Source: Pontibacillus salicampi
GTDB taxonomy: Bacteria > Bacillota > Bacilli > Bacillales > BH030062
NCBI RefSeq assembly: GCF_042434395.1
Contig: NZ_JBHLTP010000024.1
Coordinates: 84,319-148,318, forward strand
Direction: 5' to 3'
Length of the DNA: 64,000 nucleotides
Shown: piece by piece, positions 26,574 to 36,085 of the stretch
How positions within the stretch are numbered: position 1 is the stretch's first letter
How the letters are laid out: each line of letters begins with the position of its first letter
Position numbers and translations under genes: made by a program
The notes under the pieces: model-generated
Database searches by the model: none
The model's input: only the letters and a program-made list of their open reading frames with translations
What the model was told of the DNA's origin: nothing

Positions 26574-27892
26574 AGTTCATACTTCTTTTCATTCTTTTTA
26601 GGTACTAGTAATATCTCGTTGTTTTGATTGTCTAACTGCCATTTGTCCTGAGCTTTATCATACACGAACGTCAAGACGACTGTAAAAATACCAAGCCCAT
26701 CCTCCCTGTTGCTATACAGTGAAGTAGCGTCGTCAGTATTTTTTATATGGTATTCCGCATTTACTTTTAGCTCATAATGACCCTTACCTTCATTCCAGCT
26801 TGGCTTTTGAATGGTGGTCATATCATAATAAGCAAAGGCAGGCTCCCCTTCTAATGGATCCTTTTCCTGTTTGCGCTCCGAAATTTCCTTTTCTAATTCT
26901 GTAATATAGTTTTCTGTCACATCGTCTTTCACTTCAGAGGAATCAAAGGTTTGTAAAGCAGTCAATCTCTGCTTTAGGACGGTGTTGGCCTTTTCCATCA
27001 TGGCTGCTTTTGTTTTTTCTTCTAGAGGAGAAAACTCTTCAAAGCTTTCCTTATCCTCCTCAATGGGCATAGGTTCACTTGCCACAACCCCCCATGGAAA
27101 TTCCTTTTCTATATGCATGGTCATCTTCCCGTCTGTTCGAAGCGGACCTACTTCTGTTGAATCTTCATCGTTCAACACTACATCTGTTTTCTCTTCATTT
27201 ATGTATAGGGATGTTTCTTTATAAGGGGCTACCATAAATACCGACTCTAACGGAAAGTCAAATTCTATGACTTCCTGCTCCATTTCCATTTGGTAAAGCG
27301 TAACCTCTTTGCTTTCTTTAATGGCAGATACATTGCTTGGCGTAGTATTTTTCACCTCATATGTTCCAGGTCCTAAAGGCCCATAGGTGAGCTTCTCTCC
27401 GTTCTTCTCACTTGGCTTTATTTCCTCGTCGTCAATCGTTATGGTACTATCCCCTGTCGCTGCTTTAACGACTAGCAGCGCTGGTGAAATAAGCAATTGA
27501 TAGTCCTTAAAAAACACATACTTGTTGCCATCCTCTTGTAAATTAAAAAAACCATAGCTGTAGCCAGGCACAGGACTGACTTCCGTATCTGCTGCCTCTA
27601 ATTTGGTTGCACGCTCTGAAAGGACAGAGAGGAGTGAATCTAATTTGCGGGGGTTTTCCTGGAAGAAGGTAATGAGGCGATCTGCTTCCTTTTTCGTGAA
27701 ATCCCAATTATCAGCAGATGAATCCACTAAATCAACAAGCTTCTGACTATCCTCGTTACGAATGGCATCCTCGAGCTGATCGACCTGAGATTGTGCTGCA
27801 GATGCAGAGCTGACATACCCAGAAAGCTGAACGATTAAGACTATACCTAACACTCCTGCTATAACAAGAGACCATAATTTTTTAGACTTCAC
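26570..27892 (-). CDS. TcaA/YvbJ-like membrane-anchored protein
   Basis: A 440-residue protein with an N-terminal membrane helix (residues 6-27) and a large external part. The order (helix-rich domain with FTKKEADRLITFFQENP, a beta domain with PGTYEVKNTTPS, a second with KMTMHIEKEFPWG, then a C-terminal domain ending in FVYDKAQDKWQLDNQN) fits the TcaA family. The N-terminal zinc ribbon usual in TcaA and YvbJ is missing. TcaA is linked to glycopeptide sensitivity and envelope stress in staphylococci. It is divergent from the Tad locus. Confidence 0.65.
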   Translation of the reverse strand: MKSKKLWSLVIAGVLGIVLIVQLSGYVSSASAAQSQVDQLEDAIRNEDSQKLVDLVDSSADNWDFTKKEADRLITFFQENPRKLDSLLSVLSERATKLEAADTEVSPVPGYSYGFFNLQEDGNKYVFFKDYQLLISPALLVVKAATGDSTITIDDEEIKPSEKNGEKLTYGPLGPGTYEVKNTTPSNVSAIKESKEVTLYQMEMEQEVIEFDFPLESVFMVAPYKETSLYINEEKTDVVLNDEDSTEVGPLRTDGKMTMHIEKEFPWGVVASEPMPIEEDKESFEEFSPLEEKTKAAMMEKANTVLKQRLTALQTFDSSEVKDDVTENYITELEKEISERKQEKDPLEGEPAFAYYDMTTIQKPSWNEGKGHYELKVNAEYHIKNTDDATSLYSNREDGLGIFTVVLTFVYDKAQDKWQLDNQNNEILLVPKKNEKKYEL

Positions 27893-28126
27893 ACTTTCCC
27901 CTCCATTTCTAAGAAAACTGTACTATAGTTTCCCTGAATATGGTAGGGAACTATTGTATTAGGAAAAAAGTTCCCTTTTTTAGGTTTTACAAACCAAATA
28001 TTTACTTAATGATGGGTTTTTGTTAAGTTTTTCAGGGTAAAGAAAGAAATATGACGGATTTAGTACAATTTAAGAATTTTGACTTATTGCAAGAAGAACA
28101 GATGAGATGGAAAGGAAAGAGTGTGC

Positions 28127-29242
28127 ATGAAGAAGGTTAGTTTAGTCGTACTGGAAAAAGACCCAACCTACATGGAGTTCATCTCCCACTATATTCGCAC
28201 TACTGAGATGAAAGATAAGATTGACCTTAAAATGTTCACAGAACCGTCCTCTTTTAAGCGGTTCATGACCAACCACCCGGAAGTAAATATAACCCTCATG
28301 TCAGAGGAGCTGTTGGAGGATTGGGAGCTAGACTGGGTACAGAATGTTTGTGATATGGTGGTGCTTCTACAAGAAAAAGTCGTACATAGACCAGCATATC
28401 GAACGCAATTTAAATTCCAGCCTGCAGATCAGCTACTATCAGCCGTCTTGTCTCATTTCTTTGATGAGTATGGAACACACATAACGAAAGGGAACCATAA
28501 AACAAAGGTGCTCAGTGTATATTCACCTATGGGCGGTGTTGGGAAAACCACTCTATCGGTAAATGCAAGCAGACATCTGGCTCTTTTAGGGTATAAGGTG
28601 TTCTATTTTAACTTGGAACTCTTCAACAGCACGTCTTTGTTTTTCCAATCTCCAGAAGACGAATACACTCAGCAGCTATTTTATTACGCCAAGTCTAAGC
28701 CCGACGTATTACCCTCCAAGTTACATCACTTAATTAAGCAAGATGCTTATAACCAGGTAGATTATTTTGATTTAGCAGTTAATCCCGAGGAAATGGAAGC
28801 ATGGACTGGGGAAGAATTTAGAGTAGTGTTGCAGGCTTTATTGCAATCTGGACATTATGATTTTATTGTCCTTGATTTAGATACGTCCATAAAAAATTTC
28901 ACAAAAGAAGCAATTAAGGTTTGCGATTCTGTATTATGGGTATTAACTAATGATGTAAAAACATTCCATAAATCGCATTATTTCCTATCCTATTTCGACA
29001 AACTAATGGACGCAGAGCTGGATATTAGGGAGAAAACCTTCTTTTTGATGAATGGGTATGTTGGTAACCTTCCCAAAGAGTACGAGCGCTTCGATGTACC
29101 CGTACACGTTCAGCTCCCAAAGGTAGATGAATGGGAATACCTAACTTCTGGACGAGACGTCACGACGAAAAGCATACTTCCTAAACACTTTATTCAACTC
29201 CTTGTAGAAGATGATGTAAGGGATGGTGTCAAGCTTGGTTGA
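28127..29242 (+). CDS. cpaE: CpaE/TadZ-like MinD-family ATPase of the Tad pilus
   Basis: About 371 residues. The N-terminal 120 residues look like a degenerate receiver domain; the C-terminal part is a MinD/ParA-type ATPase with deviant Walker A YSPMGGVGKTTLS near residue 135 and Walker B YDFIVLDLDTS near residue 245. TadZ/CpaE places the pilus machine at its site in the cell. The ATG at 28127 has AAAGGA ten bases upstream; a GTG two codons earlier is the alternative. It is the first gene of the locus and overlaps cpaF by 20 bases. Confidence 0.85.
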   Translation: MKKVSLVVLEKDPTYMEFISHYIRTTEMKDKIDLKMFTEPSSFKRFMTNHPEVNITLMSEELLEDWELDWVQNVCDMVVLLQEKVVHRPAYRTQFKFQPADQLLSAVLSHFFDEYGTHITKGNHKTKVLSVYSPMGGVGKTTLSVNASRHLALLGYKVFYFNLELFNSTSLFFQSPEDEYTQQLFYYAKSKPDVLPSKLHHLIKQDAYNQVDYFDLAVNPEEMEAWTGEEFRVVLQALLQSGHYDFIVLDLDTSIKNFTKEAIKVCDSVLWVLTNDVKTFHKSHYFLSYFDKLMDAELDIREKTFFLMNGYVGNLPKEYERFDVPVHVQLPKVDEWEYLTSGRDVTTKSILPKHFIQLLVEDDVRDGVKLG

Positions 29243-30464
29243 AGACCATGTGGTAAAGCAGTTAATTTTAGATCTACGTGAAACATTAGATTTAATGCAT
29301 TCTATTCCTAATGAGGAGCTTATCGAATACATAGAGCAAGCTGTGTTCCAATACGCTCAGGATAACTATTTGCGGTCTGATCAGATGGAGTGGCTGGTGG
29401 AAAGGATTTTTAATGCTTTTCGAGGATACGATGTCCTCCAGCCTCTCATCGATGATGAAACCATCACGGAAATCATGGTGAATAACCATAAAGAAATTTT
29501 TATTGAACGTCATGGAGAAACGACAAAAATGCCAACAGCTTTTGAAAGTGAACAGAAGCTAGAGGACATTATCCAAGCCATCGTGTCGAAGGTGGACCGG
29601 GTCGTTAATGAATCCTCACCAATTGTGGATGCCCGGTTACAGGACGGCTCTCGTGTCAATGTCGTTTTACCTCCTATTGCGCTAGCTGGACCAGTCATGA
29701 CTATTCGTAAGTTCCCTGCCAAGCCGTTGACCATTGAGGATATGATATCCTTTGGGTCTATTTCCGAAGAAGCTGCTGACTTTCTAAAAAGCCTTGTTCA
29801 GTCACAGTATAATATCTTTATTGGTGGAGGAACGGGATCTGGGAAAACGACCTTCCTTAATGTGCTGTCGAATTTCGTTCCTGAGCAAGAGCGGATTATT
29901 ACGATTGAAGACTCGGCAGAGCTTCAAATACATAATGTTCCGAACCTGGTCAGTATGGAAACTAGAAATGCTAACACAGAAGGTAAAGGGGAAATAAACA
30001 TCCGTGACTTAATCAAGACCTCGCTCCGTATGCGTCCCAATCGGATTATTGTCGGAGAGGTGCGTGGAGCTGAGGCGCTAGATATGCTTCAAGCCATGAA
30101 TACAGGTCACGATGGGTCCATTTCTACCGGCCACGCAAACTCCACCAAGGATATGCTTAGTCGTCTGGAAACAATGGTTCTAAGCGGTGCGAGTTTACCG
30201 GTAGAAGTAATCCGAAAGCAGATCAGCTCGGCAATTGATATTATGATTCACCTTGCCAGGCTTAGGGACCATTCCAGGAAGGTAGTCGCCATTAGTGAGA
30301 TGATAGGCGTAGAAAATGGTGAAATACAGCTGAATCCACTATTTGAATTCGAAGAAGAAGGGGAGCAGGAGGATGGCACTATCATTGGAACATTAAAGCC
30401 TACAGGCAACCCTCTTCACAATAAAACCAAGTTAGACTTAGCAGGCGTATCCCTCGCACAATAG
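29223..30464 (+). CDS. cpaF: CpaF/TadA secretion ATPase
   Basis: A 413-residue hexameric ATPase that powers assembly of the Flp pilus. Visible: N-terminal helical domain, ITEIMVNNHKEIFIERHG, DARLQDGSRVNVVLPP, Walker A FIGGGTGSGKTTFLN near residue 205, Asp box ITIEDSAELQI, Walker B RIIVGEVRGAEALDML and the His box STGHANSTKDML. The length and motifs match the CpaF branch. It begins within the end of cpaE. Confidence 0.95.
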   Translation: MVSSLVEDHVVKQLILDLRETLDLMHSIPNEELIEYIEQAVFQYAQDNYLRSDQMEWLVERIFNAFRGYDVLQPLIDDETITEIMVNNHKEIFIERHGETTKMPTAFESEQKLEDIIQAIVSKVDRVVNESSPIVDARLQDGSRVNVVLPPIALAGPVMTIRKFPAKPLTIEDMISFGSISEEAADFLKSLVQSQYNIFIGGGTGSGKTTFLNVLSNFVPEQERIITIEDSAELQIHNVPNLVSMETRNANTEGKGEINIRDLIKTSLRMRPNRIIVGEVRGAEALDMLQAMNTGHDGSISTGHANSTKDMLSRLETMVLSGASLPVEVIRKQISSAIDIMIHLARLRDHSRKVVAISEMIGVENGEIQLNPLFEFEEEGEQEDGTIIGTLKPTGNPLHNKTKLDLAGVSLAQ

Positions 30465-30483
30465 ACAGAAATGAGGTGAAAGC

Positions 30484-31440
30484 ATGACGGATATTCTGTT
30501 GATCTTTATGTTAGTAGGCCTTGTTGGCGCATATGTATTTCTTGTTTCCAAGCGAAAACGTTCTGAACAACAGCAGCAGGATGACCAGGTGAAGGCAGAA
30601 GAAGAAAAGCAACGCAAGAAGGAAAAACGATTTGCGGCAATCTATTATTCTATCGACAAGATTAAACAAAAGGAAGATGAATATAGCGGTCACCTGATTG
30701 ATTATTCCAAGTATAAGCTAAACAAGAAAGAATTTATCCTCTACGGTGGCGGCGCTTGTATCGTCCTTGCCTTACTTGGTCAACTATTTTATGAAAGCTG
30801 GATTATGGCTATTCTACTTGGCTTTCTAGGGCTAGTGTACCCGTATCTCCAAAAGAAAAAACTATTACAAAAAAGAAAAGATAAGCTAAGTGTGCAATTT
30901 AAGGAGGCTATTGCTAGTTTATCCTCCTCGTTGGCTGCAGGCAGATCGATTGAAAATAGTTTTATAGAAGTAGTAAATGATCTGAAATTACTATACCCTG
31001 ATCCGAATACATATATTATCCACGAATTTGAAGTAATCAATCGTCGTGTGGAAAATGGTGAAACTATTGAACGCGCCATTGAAGACTTCAGTAGAAGATC
31101 AGATGTGGAGGATATCAGGAATTTTGCTGATATTTTCATTACCTGTAAGCGAACAGGGGGAAATTTAGTTGAGGTCATTAGACGTACGTCGGACATAATT
31201 AGTGAAAAAATAGACATCCAGCAGGAAGTACAAGTAATGGTCGCTCAAAAACGGTTTGAATCAAGGATATTAAGCATAGCTCCTATAGGTATGATTCTGC
31301 TTCTGAAATATAGCGCAGGTGACTATATGACTCCCCTGTATCAATGGGATAAGCTTGGTCCTATTGTGATGACCGTCTGCCTATTATTGTTGTTATTCTC
31401 CTATTGGCTCAGTCAGCGAATTATGGATATCAGGGTGTGA
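30484..31440 (+). CDS. tadB: TadB-like inner-membrane platform protein
   Basis: A 318-residue T2SSF-domain protein. An N-terminal membrane helix (residues 4-22) is followed by a highly charged linker (about residues 24-60), two central helices near residues 82-120, the cytoplasmic T2SSF domain (SLSSSLAAGRSIENSF, KRTGGNLVEVIRRTSDII) and C-terminal helices. It forms, with TadC, the membrane platform that CpaF drives. Sits 19 bases after cpaF and four bases before tadC. Confidence 0.9.
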   Translation: MTDILLIFMLVGLVGAYVFLVSKRKRSEQQQQDDQVKAEEEKQRKKEKRFAAIYYSIDKIKQKEDEYSGHLIDYSKYKLNKKEFILYGGGACIVLALLGQLFYESWIMAILLGFLGLVYPYLQKKKLLQKRKDKLSVQFKEAIASLSSSLAAGRSIENSFIEVVNDLKLLYPDPNTYIIHEFEVINRRVENGETIERAIEDFSRRSDVEDIRNFADIFITCKRTGGNLVEVIRRTSDIISEKIDIQQEVQVMVAQKRFESRILSIAPIGMILLLKYSAGDYMTPLYQWDKLGPIVMTVCLLLLLFSYWLSQRIMDIRV

Positions 31441-31444
31441 GAGC

Positions 31445-32308
31445 ATGATTTTATTTGGTATTGGAGCACTTAGCATTATCGCATTATACTTTTTTATTTC
31501 CTTTAAAGCCGGCAAACGCTATGAAGAATTTGTGCAGCAATTCGGGAAGAATTTTCAATTGAAAATGATGGCGCCGGTATCCTTATTTATCATTGATTAT
31601 TTCCGTATTATGGAGCGGTTTTATGGGCAGATAGCGTTCGTTCAAAAGCGGATGATTAGCATACATGGTCATAAAAAGGCTTTAAAGTACACAAAAATGT
31701 ATATCGCTCAGTTGATTTCCGTTGTGTTGGTTTGCTTGTTAGGCAGCTTTCTATTCGGCTTAGCCTCTGAAGGGGATATGACATTGTTTGTGGCAGGGAT
31801 AATATTTACTGTCATGATTCCTTATGCCCTCATTCAGAAGCTTAGCAATGATGAGAAAGAAAGACGGAACAAAATTTTACTGGAGCTTCCAGAAGTAGTG
31901 AACAAAATTATCCTGCTCGTCAATGCTGGGGAAACGGTGCAGGGAGCGCTTATCCACGTAGTAACGAACACGAAGGATCAACAGTCCCCCTTAAATGTAG
32001 AGCTTAGAGAGACTGTTAACAAAATGACGAGTAATGAACCGTTTCACCAAGTAATGAATGACCTAAGTAAAAAAGTCGGTATTCAGGAAGTGTCCATTTT
32101 CACTACGACTATTCTATTAAATTACCGAAAAGGTGGACAGGATTTAATTCTTGCACTGCGAGAGCTTTCTCAAGACCTGTGGGAAAAAAGAAAGAACATT
32201 TCGAAGACAAGAGGAGAGGAAGCATCGTCCAAGCTTGTGTTCCCGCTAATCCTTATATTTATCGCAGTCATGATTATTGTAGGTTACCCAGCCATTACAA
32301 TATTGTAA
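31445..32308 (+). CDS. tadC: TadC-like inner-membrane platform protein
   Basis: A 287-residue second T2SSF protein. Helices near residues 2-20, 83-105 and 108-128, cytoplasmic domain with ELPEVVNKIILLVNAGETV and RKGGQDLILALRELSQDLWEKR, and a terminal helix (FPLILIFIAVMIIVGYPA). Four bases after tadB and followed by the pilin gene, which is the standard tad order. Confidence 0.9.
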   Translation: MILFGIGALSIIALYFFISFKAGKRYEEFVQQFGKNFQLKMMAPVSLFIIDYFRIMERFYGQIAFVQKRMISIHGHKKALKYTKMYIAQLISVVLVCLLGSFLFGLASEGDMTLFVAGIIFTVMIPYALIQKLSNDEKERRNKILLELPEVVNKIILLVNAGETVQGALIHVVTNTKDQQSPLNVELRETVNKMTSNEPFHQVMNDLSKKVGIQEVSIFTTTILLNYRKGGQDLILALRELSQDLWEKRKNISKTRGEEASSKLVFPLILIFIAVMIIVGYPAITIL

Positions 32309-32350
32309 TGTTCTGGTGATTATATAAAAACATTTTAGGAGGCAAAACAT

Positions 32351-32551
32351 ATGAAAACTGTTGCTAACTGGTGGAAAGGCTTTTGGAAGGACGAAGAAGG
32401 ACTACAAACACTAGAAATGATGCTGATTATTGCCGTAATAGTGGTAATCGCCCTATTATTTAGAGATCGTATTATGAGTTGGATTAACAGTCTGTTAGAT
32501 TTCGGAGATTCCGAGGTTGATAAATTCCAAGAAGGCGGCAACAGCGGCTGA
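32351..32551 (+). CDS. flp: Flp-type pilin
   Basis: A 66-residue prepilin. A short basic leader ends EEG; processing would fall between Gly17 and Leu18 (EEG-LQTLEMMLII), leaving the glutamate at +5 that type IV-like pilins need, followed by a 20-residue hydrophobic helix and a short acidic tail. AGGAGG precedes the start. It is expected to be the main fibre subunit and the substrate of the prepilin peptidase downstream. Confidence 0.88.
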   Translation: MKTVANWWKGFWKDEEGLQTLEMMLIIAVIVVIALLFRDRIMSWINSLLDFGDSEVDKFQEGGNSG

Positions 32552-32591
32552 TGATCTCATGAGGAACTGAAAAAAGAAAGGATCGTAAATC

Positions 32592-33233
32592 ATGAACATC
32601 AAATCCACGTGGAAGAAGCTGTCTAAAAGAGAAACAGGAAATTTCACTATTGAGGCATCACTTATCTTTCCGGTTTTATTAATCTTAACGCTTTGCTTAA
32701 TATTCTTTAGCCTGGTCATTTATCAAAAAGCGATGATGTACTATAGCGCCAACACCATCGCTGACCGCCTGGCCTTTACATGGGACAACAGCAAGAAAGA
32801 TTGGGAAACCGGAGAATTCGCTGCAGATGATTATACAACTCAGGACGGCGGCGATGGACTTTATTGGCGCATCACAGGAAACAATTTCCTTCATCAATTT
32901 GGAGCAGGAAATCTTGGTCTAGGCAACAGCAGCCTCGCTAACGAGAAAATAGACCCAGGCAGAATTGGAGAAATCCCATTCGGAGCAGAGCCCGAGATTA
33001 CATTTGAGAACGACATGCTCACCAATAAAATTAACGTTACTCTCACAGCTCCCATCCACATCCCGGAATATACGAAGAACCTATTTGGATTAGAAGGGAG
33101 TATGGAGGTAACAGCCTCCAAAGTGGTAACCGAGCCAGTGGAATTTATGAGGAATGTAGATTTTTTGTTGTATTTGGGGGAAGAATTGAAAAAATTCAGT
33201 GATTTTATTACGGAATTTAGAAATAATAGATAG
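32592..33233 (+). CDS. TadE-like pseudopilin
   Basis: A 213-residue protein. The leader ends with a glycine (RETG) before NFTIEASLIFPVLL, giving Glu at +5 and a hydrophobic helix: the class III prepilin signature of TadE/TadF. The external part (residues 45-210) is glycine and asparagine rich. Probably a minor subunit processed by the prepilin peptidase. Lies between flp and the large TadG-like gene. Confidence 0.8.
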   Translation: MNIKSTWKKLSKRETGNFTIEASLIFPVLLILTLCLIFFSLVIYQKAMMYYSANTIADRLAFTWDNSKKDWETGEFAADDYTTQDGGDGLYWRITGNNFLHQFGAGNLGLGNSSLANEKIDPGRIGEIPFGAEPEITFENDMLTNKINVTLTAPIHIPEYTKNLFGLEGSMEVTASKVVTEPVEFMRNVDFLLYLGEELKKFSDFITEFRNNR

Positions 33234-33253
33234 CTAAGGTGGGAAAAAAGACA

Positions 33254-35458
33254 GTGAAACGAATAAGCAAAAGGTTATTCAGAACATTTATACGAGATGA
33301 AAATGGAGCTGTCTCCATCTATGCTGTTATGGTTATTATTCTATTGTTCTTTTTTAATGCAGTATTAATCGATTTTGTAAGGGTAATGGTAGCTGAGCAT
33401 CAAGCAGAAGCAGCAGCTCAAAAAGCAATGCGTTCTGCGTTTTCTGCTTACGAAAAGGATCTTCAGTTAAAGGGGCTTTATGCTTACTATGATGCAGATG
33501 TAGGAAGCGCTCAGGAAATATTTGATGAGGTATATGAGAAGAATATTTCCGCAGATGGAAGTTATTTTCAATTTGTGGACAATAAGCTTGAGACGTCCTC
33601 TCTTACTTCAGACGAGAATAGGACATTAGCTAATAAAGAGGTATTCAAACATCAAATACTGGAGGAAATGAAATACAGGGGGCCAATTCAATATGGAAAG
33701 ATGGTCTCTGAAAAGTTTATGCCAGTGGCTTGTACGATGGAAAAATCATCTGAATTTACGAGTATAGCAAGTGAAGTAGAAGAGGAGTTTGACAAGCGGG
33801 CAACCTATCTTCAAAGTGTGGAATCCAATTTAACACGTCGCTCTGGAGGAGCTACTAGTGAAATTAACTCTATTAAGAGAGATGTGAAACCGAATGCCAA
33901 AGGTGGAGTAGATTACCCGGATGTCAGGAATGTTGGCGACATTATTCAACATTACGAAGACTATCAGAACGACCTCGATGATGAAGAAACAGACAAGACA
34001 GATGATTTTGAGAACAATGCATACGCAAAAGTGAACAAAATGAATAATGCCACCTCTGCTACGAAAAAGAAGCTGGAAAAGGCAAATAATCAGCTAACCA
34101 AAGCTATAAAAGAGAATGAGAAGATAGAAAAGCAAATCAAAAAGGTTAAACAGGAAAATGCCGAAAAATACAATCGTGTGAAACAGAAATGTAAAAACGA
34201 AAACCATCAGGGCCTTGAGGAAGCAAACGAGAGTGTATCCAATTACCTCATCCCTCCTGAAGATTTGAGAGAAGTCCAGGATTTAATAGAAGAAAGCTTG
34301 GATGCATTAGAAACGAGTAGCAAATCTTTAAGTAGTGAAATTAACGACCTTAAACAGCGTTTAGACAAGATATTCAAACAAAATCAAGACCTATCATTAA
34401 ATAAAAATAGCTATGCTCATCCAATCAGTAAAGCATTCAACGATTCTGAGAAGAAGATTGCTCAGACATATGACACCTTTAATAAATCTGTACCAAAGAA
34501 GTATTATGAACATAAGCTTAATGACAAAAGCAAGTTAAGTGAGGCAAAGGACAATGCCAGTAAAAAGTTCACTGAGATCCAAGACTTTTTTAATACCCTT
34601 AACGGGATTCGTACAGATGAAAACGATTATACGAAACTCCAGGAATTACTGCAGAAGTACAATGGAGCAAATGCAGTCAAAGTAGACGATCTGGGTGATG
34701 GACCTGAAGATAGTACAGACCAGGCCATGAGTATGATGGGCAGCTTAATGGATAGTATGGGTGATTTGTTAGCTGGGGTTAGGGATGAAGCGTATATCAA
34801 TGAATATATAATGACTCGTTTTAATAGTGCAAAGGACCCAGGCGAGGTAGGAGGCTGCTCCGGACCTCTATACCAATGCGCGAATGCGTATCTTTATGAA
34901 CAAAGAGAAATCGAATACATTATTTACGGTTCCCATACACCAGGAATGAATTATGGTTATGCATTAACAGAGCTATTCTTTACTAGATTAGCGTTAAATA
35001 TGGCTAGTGTTCTAGTAAATAGTGAGCAGGTGAAATTGGCCCCTCACCCGTGGTTGAAATTCTGGATTGCATTAACAGAAGCGTTAGGTCTTACGCTTCA
35101 AGATATGAAGGCCTTAACACAAGGTAACGATGTTAACTTAGTTGATATCGGTAAATTCAGAGAGAATGCAAGAGAAAAAGGTGTCACTATCGATACGGAC
35201 TATCACTTTTACTTAAGGTTATATTTATTCCTACATCCTGAAGGGGATACACTTCATAGAGTACAGGCCTCAGTAGATAAAGTAGTTTCAACAGAGATGG
35301 ATCAGCTCCCAACCTACATGAAAGGTAATGTGAAATCTTCCATAGATTTATGGTTTTTACCAGGTATAACAAGTATGTTGGGGAGGGCAGATATTATAAG
35401 CGGAGATGTAGAGGACGGCAGATATATAATCAATAATGAAGTTAATTACTCATACTAA
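33254..35458 (+). CDS. Large TadG-like envelope protein with coiled coils
   Basis: A 734-residue protein. The start is GTG 33254, ten bases after AAGGTGGG; the GTG at 33239 lies inside that ribosome site. An N-terminal prepilin-like helix (DENGAVSIYAVMVIILLFFF) resembles TadE/TadG, but the +5 glutamate is absent (tyrosine). Residues 40-65 resemble the TadG post-helix region (EHQAEAAAQKAMRSAFSAYE). Residues about 240-420 are predicted coiled coil (repeated KKLEKANNQLTKAIKENEKI), and a C-terminal part of 220 residues contains two cysteines and small hydrophobic stretches. The function is unknown; a long anchor or shaft for the pilus is inferred. Confidence 0.7.
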   Translation: MKRISKRLFRTFIRDENGAVSIYAVMVIILLFFFNAVLIDFVRVMVAEHQAEAAAQKAMRSAFSAYEKDLQLKGLYAYYDADVGSAQEIFDEVYEKNISADGSYFQFVDNKLETSSLTSDENRTLANKEVFKHQILEEMKYRGPIQYGKMVSEKFMPVACTMEKSSEFTSIASEVEEEFDKRATYLQSVESNLTRRSGGATSEINSIKRDVKPNAKGGVDYPDVRNVGDIIQHYEDYQNDLDDEETDKTDDFENNAYAKVNKMNNATSATKKKLEKANNQLTKAIKENEKIEKQIKKVKQENAEKYNRVKQKCKNENHQGLEEANESVSNYLIPPEDLREVQDLIEESLDALETSSKSLSSEINDLKQRLDKIFKQNQDLSLNKNSYAHPISKAFNDSEKKIAQTYDTFNKSVPKKYYEHKLNDKSKLSEAKDNASKKFTEIQDFFNTLNGIRTDENDYTKLQELLQKYNGANAVKVDDLGDGPEDSTDQAMSMMGSLMDSMGDLLAGVRDEAYINEYIMTRFNSAKDPGEVGGCSGPLYQCANAYLYEQREIEYIIYGSHTPGMNYGYALTELFFTRLALNMASVLVNSEQVKLAPHPWLKFWIALTEALGLTLQDMKALTQGNDVNLVDIGKFRENAREKGVTIDTDYHFYLRLYLFLHPEGDTLHRVQASVDKVVSTEMDQLPTYMKGNVKSSIDLWFLPGITSMLGRADIISGDVEDGRYIINNEVNYSY

Positions 35459-35470
35459 ATGGAGGAATAT

Positions 35471-36067
35471 ATGATGAGAAAAAGTCTCACTTTTATACTA
35501 ACCATTTTACTCCTTCTGACGGTTGCTGCTTGTTCTGGAGAACAGAGCGACGAGAATAATAGCGACACTTCTAGTAACGGAGAATCTGGTCAAGAATCAT
35601 CTCAACAAAATGAAAAAGACGAATCAACAGACAATGAACAGAATAAAGAAACACTGAGTATAGGTGATTCAGGAACCTTTGATACTACAATTGGAAAATA
35701 CAAATTCACTTTAGATGAGGTATCCTTCGAAAAAAATGTTGAAGGAGAAGAGAGTATGGCAGGTGTATTTGTTGTAACGGGCGTTACTATAGAAAACAAA
35801 GGGGATGAACCATTTACAGTGAATGATGTAACTAGCTCCCTATATGTAATGAATCCTGAAACATCTACAAGAGATATTCCGTTAGCAATTGGCGAGATGC
35901 CTAAATTTGAAGGGGAAATCAGCCCTGGTGAAAGTGTGGAAGGAAAGCTGTTCTTTGATATGGAAGAAGATGGGGATGCGTACGAATTACAGATGAATTA
36001 TGTAACAAAAGAAGGAGCCTCAGGAGAAGCAGTCTGGAAATTTACAACGGACGAAGCGGCTAATTAA
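35471..36067 (+). CDS. Lipoprotein with DUF4352-like domain
   Basis: A 198-residue protein. The start is one of two ATGs (35471 or 35474) behind TGGAGGAATAT. Signal peptide with lipobox TVAAC; the cysteine near residue 22 is lipidated. A serine, glutamate and asparagine-rich linker follows, then an immunoglobulin-like DUF4352 domain (FTLDEVSFEKNVEGEE, then VTIENKGDEPFTVNDV). Such lipoproteins are common outer-surface proteins of Firmicutes. It is embedded in the Tad operon between the TadG-like and second TadE-like genes, suggesting a pilus-linked role. Confidence 0.75.
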   Translation: MMRKSLTFILTILLLLTVAACSGEQSDENNSDTSSNGESGQESSQQNEKDESTDNEQNKETLSIGDSGTFDTTIGKYKFTLDEVSFEKNVEGEESMAGVFVVTGVTIENKGDEPFTVNDVTSSLYVMNPETSTRDIPLAIGEMPKFEGEISPGESVEGKLFFDMEEDGDAYELQMNYVTKEGASGEAVWKFTTDEAAN

Positions 36068-36085
36068 ACTAAGGAGGGGAATCAT

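Noticed and set aside
29274..29289. Second parS-like sequence in cpaF (ACGTGAAACA core)
   Set aside because: Only one half of the palindrome matches (about 13 of 16 positions) and it lies in coding sequence; not a credible ParB site.
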